Assembly (NCBI GenBank): GCA_947044365.1
Contig: OX345637.1
Span: 9,113,076-9,177,075, forward strand
Origin: Petrosia ficiformis
Taxonomy: Eukaryota > Porifera > Demospongiae > Haplosclerida > Petrosiidae
Length of the DNA: 64,000 bases
Reading direction: 5' to 3'
The position numbers and the translations under genes are program-made. Below, piece by piece: positions 26,801 to 35,137 of this stretch (position 1 is the first letter of the stretch; every line of letters begins with the position of its first letter). Below the pieces are notes generated by a model, which saw only the letters and a program-made list of their open reading frames with translations, did not search any database and was not told where the DNA came from.

Positions 26801-29800
26801 ATGGACAATTTTCATTTTAGTTAGTTATAGTTATTGCAATAGACTTGTAATTTAGTTATAGTTTAGTTAACGAAAAGTCATAATGCCTTACTAAAAGGGG
26901 TTTTTAGTTTTAGTCATAGTTAACTAAAACAACACTAGTTAAGGAATCATATTACACCTACAAGTGTAATGATGTCATAGAGAGCATGACAAGTTCTGTT
27001 GTATAATTATAAGTTAAACATGTGTTGTGTACATATTGATCATGTACATATCATTACCATGTATAACACATGGGAATTATAATATATGCTATATATAGTA
27101 CAAGCTATTTATAGTATCAACAACACTTCACCACATGTATGTACATACAAGATGTACTAGTCATCATGAAGTGAATTTTGTTTATTTGGACTAAGAATGT
27201 CCTAATATGGTAAACACCTGGTGACTATTGAGTAAACAGTTGATATACATGTAGTGTGTAAATAGATTACAGGAAATCATGACAGCACAAAAGCAAGTCA
27301 TGACATGTGCATGTACATGTAAATATGTAATTGGACTTACATCTGGTGACACTTCCCCGTCCTTCCTATTTGAGATAGAAATGAAAAGATAATACTAGAT
27401 TTAATTATTATAAACAAACAATTATCTATATTTCACTGAACTATACTTTATATGTGACACATCGTATTGACATGACTCACTTTTTTCCTGTGTAAAAAAA
27501 CGAACAGACAATCATAAATTGACAGTTGAATACAGGTATGTTAGAGTATTAGACTACAAAATTATTAGCTTGCAAATACACAAAAAAAAAATTTATAATT
27601 AATAATACTAAAAGTTTTCTGACCTTTTATAACACAGTAGATAACTATTATTGATACAATTGTAATCACAACCGCTGGTGATAATATTCCAATTACTATA
27701 CCGATAATAGCTCCAGGTTTAAGTCCTAGTAGAAGAAATTGTACATTATATAGTGTATGGTGTGTGTGTGTGTATGTATGTGTATGAGATTTTATGTGTA
27801 ATCATTATAGTGTACATTGCACAAGTACATGTATGTGCAAGAATTGAGTAGTGACAGAAAAAGACTTAGAATCATAATAATTATGATTCAAGAACAGCTG
27901 ACCTCCACTACTTTTAGATGAACTTGTAGTCATAGAACTGGTAGTAGAAGTAGCAGTAGAACCAGTAGTAGTAGGAGTAGGTGATATAACATTTGATGTA
28001 GTTGATGGGATCACTAGAGGAACACCTGAAATTGAAGAGAATATATTATAAATGTTACATGTATGTGAACTGTTACAGTTCTGCTTATAATCATTAGGGT
28101 GATAGTATTAATGGATAGTGATAATATTCTCATTAAATTATACTTACAAACTATCACTTCAGTAGCTATGTTGTTTCCTAACACATTTTCAGCAGACACA
28201 TTAATTGAGTAACATCTACCCTTCATTACATCTTCAATAAGATATGATGTAGTATCAGCTGGTAATATTTCATTAGAATTATCACTTCCATTATGAGTTA
28301 AGTAATAACTCAATATGGGTGGACGAGTAGACTGATCAGACTAAATAAATGATAACAAAAATGATATAGCAAAGAGGAACATATAAAGTAATTATTTCTT
28401 CACAGATGTTCATTTCTATTGATGGGTGGAGACAAAATTAATGTGGCCACAGACACTTTAATATTGTTCTTGAAATGAAGCCACTAGTTTGAATCAAACA
28501 CTATAAATGTTTAAAAACAAATTTTTATCTAATTATTCAAAGTGTTCTTATGGCATAGCCATAGGCCAGCCATCTATTTGTGATCATATTGTGAGACTTT
28601 TAAAGTTATTTGCTCAAAACGTTTTACTGCTACAGTACATCATAACTCAGTCAAATGTAGTACAGCAATAGTTTCTTGGCTGTGTTATACAAGATACTTT
28701 TGTATAACACAGTCTTAAAAGATAAAGAAAAAATATAGAAGGAAAAATAATCCCTATAATTGCTTGGTAAGTTACATTGTATTCTTCTTTGAAACACATA
28801 TTAATTATTATTTTTCTCTACAAAAGTAGTTTCACTACTTTTGTGGCAGTCTTTCAGTTAGATCCTTATCTACAAGTTGTCTTCTTCATGCTATTATGTA
28901 TTATTATCATCATTTACATGCCACACACATTAATTGATCACATCCACTGACTTCGTTAAATATGTGAAACTGACACAAGCTAATATAATTAATTGAGTGA
29001 TGCCCACCATAACAAGATCTATGTATGCTCTATGATCTTCATTGCTTGTTTGAATGCAACTTCAATAGACAGTTACAATATTTTCATATGCAATTCTTGC
29101 TTGATCAGGTTTACCCCTCTGATGATTATTATCTGTCTAGTTATAATATTATATAATTAACCACCACTGGGATGACCCTTTGGGACATAACAACAACTAT
29201 AAACCAACAGTTTGTTGTTGAATTAATCTTGTGATGGTACATTAGTATGGCAAAGATAGAAATGAATTCACTTCCTATATGTAGACCACATATTGCAAAA
29301 AAATTAAAGAAAAGACATTCTGCACTTACACTCCATGAGACACCTATGTTAGCGGTATTATTTGTACTACCATTGAACAGTTCATAATCTAACTCAAGAC
29401 TTGCTGGAACTGAAGAAGAGAATATTCACAATGGTATGCACATGTAGCTAACACACTTACCATCCAGTATGAACCACATAGAATCACTGTGTTGTCCAGT
29501 TCTATTAACACTATCAACAGCTGCTACACTAACACAATACTGTGTGGATGAATCATTAACTAGTACATCCAGTTTTACGCTGGTATCAATAGATGTGATG
29601 TCAGTATCACTAGTAGTTGAGTTAATAGTGTAACTTGTAACACACTGAGAAGAAACACCAGGAGGTGACCAGGATAGAACAACTGATGTAAGAGTATAAG
29701 AAGATAACATGAGGTTCAGAGGAGATGAGGGAATAGCTAAATAGAGAGAGAAAATGAAAGTAATTATTAATCAGTATTCCAGTAATCATACCTGCTATAT

Positions 29801-30231
29801 TGATGACACATTCTTTAATATCTACACTTGGTGTCTCACACTCTATAGTATAATCTCCAATACTTGATTGAACAGTGAATGATATGTTTGATATAAGAGG
29901 ATTAGTGTTGGATATCAGGACTGTACTGAAGTCAGTTGCACCATCTATGACACCAGAAACATTTTCTGTATCACCCGAGAGATATGGTCGTGTATCTAAT
30001 TCAGACATGGTCTCATCCCTTATCCTCCATCTAAGAGGTGAATCAGCTGTACACTGATACTCTACTTGTTGAGAAAGACATAGTTCTGCATCACAACTGA
30101 ACTCAACATTACCTACTACACCTGCATGAAAATAAATACAGTAATACAATATTATTTATATCATATAATAATGTTACTAACACACCACAAATAAACAAGC
30201 AAATCAGAACAAAACTCTTCAGTATAGACAT
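17569..30231 (-). CDS. Ig/FN3 receptor with ITIM/ITAM-like tail, 10 exons, 464 aa
   Basis: Minus-strand exons: 30186-30231, 29792-30121, 29461-29736, 29330-29409, 28148-28340, 27903-28025, 27624-27725, 27481-27487 (7 nt), 27341-27365 and 17569-17781. Phases fit throughout (1395 nt). The signal peptide is MSILKSFVLICLFICG. Ig spans to residue 125, FN3 126-217, linker to 244, FN3-like to 308, Ser/Thr stalk 309-349 and TM helix about 355-380. The tail holds ENYAEL (Y397), VQYSDI (Y427), NYAEL (Y438) and VEYSDV (Y458). VQYSDI and VEYSDV match the ITIM consensus. YSDI, seven residues, then YAEL matches ITAM spacing. Attachment of the last exon across a ~9.6 kb intron is inferred: its phase fits, the frame is conserved only if the 7-nt exon is included, and no competing exon was seen. 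The ectodomain nearly equals that of the gene at 30326. Likely a signalling receptor; ligand unknown. Confidence 0.68.
17791..17837. repeat. (GA)n microsatellite acting as a polypyrimidine tract
   Basis: On the minus strand this is an uninterrupted CT run ending just upstream of the acceptor TTCCAAACAG at 17782. It directly precedes the exon that encodes the ITIM/ITAM-like tail, so it occupies the position of the 3' splice-site pyrimidine tract. Confidence 0.85.
18735..18955. mobile_element. MITE copy with GTTTTTGATAAG-type ends
   Basis: Begins AGTTTTTGATATG and ends CTTATCAAAAAAAC, inverted to each other. The interior has the CATGGGCC and GGCCAATGGTACGCCATATG blocks shared with the copies at 20865-21073, 21127-21340 and, inverted, 25880-26010. 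A short CA/ACATGTACATC tract is inserted in it. It lies in the long last intron of the minus-strand receptor. Confidence 0.75.
18960..19542. repeat. (CATA)n / ACATGTACATA microsatellite
   Basis: A compound CATA-rich array with an internal higher-order duplication of about 260 bp. It is split by the hAT-like element at 19543-19993 and resumes at about 20002-20080. Reading frames across it are spurious. Confidence 0.9.
19543..19993. mobile_element. hAT-like non-autonomous element, 451 bp, perfect 8-bp TSD
   Basis: Ends CAGAGCTGGGTGGTATA and the inverted CATCGCCCAGCCCTG. The flanks are a perfect duplication, GTATATAC at 19535-19542 and again at 19994-20001. The CAG(A/G)GCTGGG terminus and 8-bp duplication are classic hAT features. 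The interior contains several CCGATAT/ATATCG motifs and no transposase. Confidence 0.88.
20420..20860. repeat. Degenerate (TATTAC)n tract
   Basis: Irregular TATTACTATTAC arrays with recurring CCTTAAAAATCAGTATATTAC blocks. A related inverted tract is at about 25460-25740, including GAGGTTTCTTTGAAATTCT (20738) matched inverted near 25645. These may be remains of one dispersed element. Confidence 0.7.
20857..21350. mobile_element. Two tandem copies of the GTTTTTGATAAG-ended MITE
   Basis: Bases 20865-21073 and 21127-21340 are almost identical, each followed by an ACTGTACCTCAGTATTTTAA segment and a TATTAC run. The repeated unit is therefore MITE plus microsatellite (about 263 bp), which suggests local unequal exchange or slippage rather than two insertions. 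Confidence 0.8.
21985..22290. repeat. TATACACAG minisatellite
   Basis: About thirty units of 9-12 bp (TATACACAG, TATACATAG, TATACCACAG) run in mixed order. The core GTATAC is palindromic. Located within the long intron of the minus-strand receptor. Confidence 0.9.
22300..25440. other. AT-rich intronic sequence, no gene recognised
   Basis: Apart from the small element at 22832-23018 and a tandem tract of ACTAATATACTAG at 23254-23322, nothing identifiable was seen. A 91-codon open frame at 24562 has no splice or domain support. Confidence 0.5.
22832..23018. mobile_element. CAGTGTTCT-ended small element
   Basis: Begins CAGTGTTCTACCCACACTGG and ends GGGCAGAACACTG, inverted. The same family is inserted in intron 6 of two receptor copies (32781-33052, 39972-40299), and a worn relative is near 3150-3260. 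The ends resemble hAT-type termini; no clear target duplication is visible here. Confidence 0.7.
25880..26012. mobile_element. Truncated inverted copy of the GTTTTTGATAAG-ended MITE
   Basis: Read on the minus strand it starts GAGTTTTTGATAGCATGGG and runs through CAATGGTTAGTGTGTG to CCAATGG. This matches 20865-21073 with an internal deletion. Confidence 0.65.
26641..26937. mobile_element. hAT-like element, 297 bp, perfect TIR and TSD
   Basis: Both ends read TAGTGTTGTTTTAGTT (16/16 inverted). The flanks are a perfect 8-bp duplication GTTAAGGA (26633-26640 and 26938-26945). The interior is a degenerate TTAGTT-rich sequence. A related TTAGTT-rich stretch is at 57605-57715. Confidence 0.9.
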
Positions 30232-30325
30232 GTCCTTCGAAAAATGGGTAAATGGCTGCTTACCAGGAAGGGGCGTTGCTTATTAGCAGGTACCACCCCC
30301 TCCCCTCCCCTTCGCAAATATAGTA
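30232..30325. promoter_or_regulatory. 94-bp divergent start region of the first gene pair
   Basis: Separates the minus-strand ATG (30229-30231) from the plus-strand ATG (30326-30328). It contains AAGGGGCGTTGC and a C-rich ACCCCCTCCCCTCCCCTTCGC tract, corresponding to AAGGGGCGTTGC and CGCCCCTTCGC in the other two pairs. A shared bidirectional promoter is inferred from spacing and conservation; transcription starts are not known. Confidence 0.5.
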
Positions 30326-33300
30326 ATGTTGTTGGAAATAGTGATTGTGTTTTGTCTCATTCAGTGTGAGAAATGTTGAAATATTATATATATATATATA
30401 TTATATATATATATTATATATATATATAATATTATATATATCTATATAATTATATATAATAATTATTTATAATTTATATATAATTATTATGTATATATAT
30501 ATATAATTATAATATTATAATAAAATTATATATAATTATAATAATTATTATAATTATAATTATTATAATTATTTATAACGTGCATAATTATTTTCGTTAC
30601 AATACAATACAGACTCTTCTGCGAATGTTGAGTTCAGTTGTGATGCAGAACTATGTCTTTCTCAACAAATAGAGTATCAGTGTACAGCTGATTCACCTCT
30701 TAGATGGAGGATAAGGGATGAGACCATGTCTGAATTAGATACACGACCATATCTCTCGGGTGATACAGAAAATGTTTCTGGTGTCATAGATGGTGCAACT
30801 GACTTCAGTACAGTCCTGATATCCAACACTAATCCTCTTATATCAAACATATCATTCACTGTTCAGTCAAATATTGAAGATTATACTATAGAGTGTGAGA
30901 CATCAGGTGTAGATATTAAAGAATGTGTCATCAATATAGCAGGTATGATTACTAGAATAGTGATTAATAATTACTTTCATTTTCTCTCTCTATTTAGCTA
31001 TTCCCTCATCTCCTCTGAACCTCATGTTATCTTCTTATACTCTTACATCAGTTGTTCTATCCTGGTCACCTCCTGGTGTTTCTTCTCAGTGTGTTACAAG
31101 TTACACTATTAACTCAACTACTAGTGATACTGACATCACATCTATTGATACCAGCGTAAAACTGGATGTACCAGTTAATCATGATTCATCCACACAGTAT
31201 TGTGTTAGTGTAGCAGCTGTTGATATTGTTAATAGAACTGGACAACACAGTGATTCTTTGTGGTTCATACTGGATGGTAAGTGTGTTAGCTACATGTACA
31301 TACCATTGTGAGTATTCTCTTCTTTAGTTCCAGCAAGTCTTGAAATAGAGTATGAACTGTTCAATGGTAGTACAAATAATACTGGTATCATACGTGTCTC
31401 ATGGAGTGTGAGTTGGTTGTAGGATACATTTTCCTTCATTCAGTTTGACAGAGCTATTATATAATCTCGTTATGTATTTTTAAATATGTATCAGAGAGCA
31501 CAATAAGTACTCTCTATGTAGGAATGGCCTAATAAAGAATGGTCACCTATACATTTCAATTGCAGTAGATCTGTCAAAATATCTTCTACAGAGAAATAAG
31601 AAACATATACCTTATATACTAGAACATTGCATTTATCGACTATGTAATAGTTCAAGCACTGCTCCAGTATATAAAGGATGTTTAATCCTTAGAGGTGTAA
31701 ATCCACCCATCTATCATATATTAAGTATATTAAAGACGTTCTGTGCATGTCACTATACATCATTGAAAAGTCAATGTTATGAGGTTTAAATATTATGTGC
31801 AGTTTGAACTGTTCCACCTGCTGAGTCAGCATGTAATATAACCCTCTAATAATGATTAAATTCCACCAGTGATGTGTCCTCTAATTAATTTAATGTACAA
31901 TGAAGAAGTAATTAGAAATTATGATCAATTAACTTTAGTAGCATACTTTTTAATCTTTTAAATGCTATCATTTATTTAGTCTGATCAGTCTACACGTCCA
32001 CCCATATTGAGTTATTACTTAACTCATAATGGAAGTGATAATTCTGATGAAATAACCATCAGTACTACATCATATCTTATTAAAGATGTAATGAAGGGTA
32101 GATGTTACTCAATTAGTGTATTTGCTGAAAATGTGTTAGGAAACAACACAGCTACTGAAGTGATAGTTTGTAAGTATAATTTAATGAGAATATTACCATT
32201 AATACTATCACCCTAATGATTATAAGTAGAACTACATGTATAACAGTTTGCATACATGTAACATGTAATATTCTTTTCAAATTACAGCTGTTCCTCCGGT
32301 GATCCCATCCACTTCATCAAATGTTATATCACCTACTTCTAGTACCACTTCTACTACCAGTTCTACTACCAGTTCTACTACCAGTTCTATGACTATAATT
32401 TCTTCAACATCCACACCAGGTAATGATGGTAAACTTTTCTTCAGTCCAATAGTGTATTAATATCATAGTTATTATATTATAATAACTATGATAATTATTA
32501 ATAGACTATTACTAATACAAAGGGATTGAGACACTATTACACTAATATAAATGTTTTGGAACACACTAGTATGTACTACTACTATATACTAAATTACTAA
32601 TACAAAGCAACTGACTTACAAATCATTTAATATTCTATATGCTACCATGGCAACTATTTGATGCAGCTAGGTATATATTTTGCACATAAAGATATAAGTT
32701 ATATAAACTTGTAGGGCTGAGGGGTATATCGACATGAACCTCTGAACACCAGTAGGTAGAATATCTGGCATATACACTTGCAGTGTTCTGCCCAGAATAT
32801 TTCGAGTGGTGGTTGGATTCTAGCTTGCATTTAGCACTGTTCATCCAGTTTATACTTAATACTATCTCAATAGCCTATAAATGTATTATCTGAGAGGTGG
32901 TTATAGAGGTGAATGGTTAATTCATCTAAGAGGTGGTTAATTCATCTGAGAGGTGGTTATAGAGGTGAATGATTAATTCATCTAAGAGGTGGTTAATTCA
33001 TCTGAGAGGTGGTTATTCCTGACCAGTGCCGACCAGTGTGGGCAGAACACTGAACATGGTTTATATAATACATGTATAATATTATATAGTGATTTTAAAC
33101 AAAGCAAGTTTTGATGAGGTGTGTATGCTCAATATATAGTGTATTTTCATTCACTATATACTAGTTTTTGTATGCACACACACAGTAAAACACAGAGGCA
33201 CACACACAGTAACACACAGAGTCACACACACACACACACATACATAGTCACACACACATATCACTCACAGCACAAACTCATACACATACACACACACACA

Positions 33301-33928
33301 CAGTTACATGCTATTATTGTTATTCCTCAGTGTGTTCTTCTTTCTTCACACCAGTAATACTAAGTGTTGTTTTGACATTCATACTAACAGCAGTAATCTC
33401 ATACATACCAAAATACATGCTAGTTATGTTGTTTTGAAAATACCTAATAACTTATAATAAATGAGGTAACAACTACCGGTTGAATAATCAATTCATATTT
33501 ACAATCTATATGTATGCTGTTCAGTTGTAAAGGTCAACAGTTTGATTATAATAGTGTCCATTGCTTTACCTGATATCCTCATGCTATAATACCAGCCTGC
33601 ATGTGTCTATAATGTGTCCATCTGGATACCTATGAACGCACGCACATCCTTCCTATTCTTTTATTATTCTTTTCCAGCTTGTACTTCTTACTCCACATCA
33701 ATAGTACTCAGTGTTGTTTTGACATTCATACTAACAGCAGTAATCTCAGTTATTATAAGTTCTCTAGTGACATTCCTCTGTACTAAAAGCTATTATTCAA
33801 AATCTCAGGAACCCAAACCTGTTGAACAGGTTCCAATGTATGAGGTTGTAGAGAACATACCTTCTATACCTCAAACCACTAACATGTCACTAACTACTAA
33901 TCCAGCGTATGGTCCTGTTCAACATTAG
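30326..33928 (+). CDS. Ig/FN3 receptor with NPxY tail, 7 exons, 433 aa
   Basis: Exons: 30326-30365, 30613-30942, 30998-31276, 31328-31407, 31980-32169, 32288-32419 and 33678-33928. All are GT-AG with matching phases (1302 nt). The signal peptide is MLLEIVIVFCLIQ. Ig spans to residue 123, FN3 124-216, linker to 243, FN3-like 244-306, Ser/Thr-repeat stalk 307-350 (TTSSTTSSTTSS) and TM helix about 359-385. The tail has MYEVV (Y405) and NPAY (425-428) near the C-terminus. NPxY is a known PTB-binding or endocytic motif. The ectodomain is almost identical to the inverted gene ending at 30231, but the TM and tail are unrelated. An AATAAA lies at 34163. Intron 6 contains an inserted element and a dead TM-exon copy. 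Confidence 0.82.
30375..30600. repeat. TA-rich low-complexity tract in intron 1
   Basis: Runs of TATATA and TAATTATAAT fill most of the first intron. The equivalent introns of the 37665 and 44907 genes are shorter (123 bp) but also TA-rich. Confidence 0.85.
32781..33052. mobile_element. CAGTGTTCT-ended element in intron 6, two 56-bp units
   Basis: Begins CAGTGTTCTGCCCAG and ends GGGCAGAACACTG. Its interior carries GAGGTGGTTAATTCATCT subrepeats. The copy in the next gene (39972-40299) is 56 bp longer, exactly one extra subrepeat unit. The gene at 44907 lacks the insertion: its sequence ATATACACATGG near 47245 is the uninterrupted site. Confidence 0.85.
33350..33410 (+). pseudogene. Decayed partial copy of the TM exon in intron 6
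   Basis: About 55 bp (GTGTTGTTTTGACATTCATA onward) duplicate the start of the real TM exon at 33678 but then diverge into CATACATACC. In the gene at 44907 the functional TM exon lies directly at this position, after the CA-repeat and TTATTCCTCAG. Here the working copy has been displaced about 320 bp downstream. Confidence 0.75.
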
Positions 33929-34284
33929 AAGGATTTTACAAAATGCATTTCACTTATTGTCATTGTTTTTTTCTTTAATAATTATAATAATTATTTTAAA
34001 ATTGATATCACTGTTGTATTTGCAGAATTTGGTTTTAATTCATTTATTTCTGTATGGAAATAGTTTTATGAATTTTAATTTTAGTTATACTAAACCTACT
34101 ATCAACCATTGTGGTTACTTGTATGTGTTTAATATAAATTATACCATATGTCAGGCAATACAAATAAACAATGTCCATCTGCTTTACATAATATATAATA
34201 ATCGTACATTCATGTTTTCTTATCATAACATGAAAATCCATATAAAATGACCATTGTTTATGTGTGTTATAAATTATTATCATG

Positions 34285-34440
34285 ATGTCTTCATGGCTGA
34301 ATACATTTCAGTCATTTTCTTGATATAGGTAAGATGTATTGTTCAAATCATTTTAACTAATAATTGTCTAATTTGTTCCCAGATAATGCATACATGAGTT
34401 TTTCTTATACAAGTTCAAATAAATTTTGTCCTATCGTGTT
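34285..34440 (+). pseudogene. 5' fragment of a receptor gene (signal exon and Ig start), decayed
   Basis: ATGTCTTCATGGCTGAATAC with a donor at 34329, then TTGTTCCCAGAT...AAATTTTGTCCTAT. This corresponds to the signal exon and first 55 nt of the Ig exon preserved at 35713-35873 and 50976 onward. It has an in-frame stop and a lost acceptor. Equivalent relics lie at 41534-41690 and 48083-48235. Confidence 0.65.
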
Positions 34441-35137
34441 CATCTTTGATTGCTCTTGAAATGTAGAAATATATTTTCATGAACAAGATTCTGATGTTTT
34501 AAAGATGATATCTGGCCATCTAGAAGGAATTGTTATGGTAAAACACGCGATCGATATCAAATGTTATGTGTGTATCAAAACGTACCTATATGTATTAACA
34601 GAGATTTCAGGTCATCACTTGCAATTAAATTTATGGCAGCCATTTTTTAAATCCAGGCCATCCCTATATAAGGAGTAGTACAATACTCTCTGATACAATG
34701 GAGATTATCACCTTTTATACATTCTACGATTAGAGATTTTGGAATATTAAACATTCTTGGGATGCATAATAATATTATATGTAAACAATGACTGTAATTA
34801 TTTACATGAATAATGCACAGTAGAAGTAAGGTAATTGTATGTATTCAGAATGTGTTGAACTATAGGATGACTCACAATAGGCCAATTATCATAACATAAG
34901 CACTTATGGTAAGAATATATAATCTATATAATGTAAGATGTTGAAAGTATTCAACTTCATATGGAATATAAGTAGATTATGACATACTATACAGAAAATA
35001 TGCAAGTCCTTACGTTGTGTTGATTGCCCTAGTGTGAATCAGCCTTAATAAATATGCACAAATATGTCAGAAGGTAACATGTACGGTATGTAATATGCAG
35101 TCAAATAATCCTAGCATAGGGATACAAGACTACGTAC

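Noticed and set aside
29875..30057. 60-codon frame recurring antisense to every Ig exon
   Set aside because: It is the reverse-strand shadow of the Ig exons; its conservation follows from the paralogous exons.
32635..32844. 69-codon minus-strand frame repeated at 39826
   Set aside because: Runs into the inserted CAGTGTTCT element; duplicated with the block and absent from the third copy.
33909..34283. Open frames of 113 and 79 codons after the receptor stop, repeated at 41158-41532
   Set aside because: They lie in the 3' UTR or downstream sequence and recur only because the block was duplicated recently; the third copy does not keep them.
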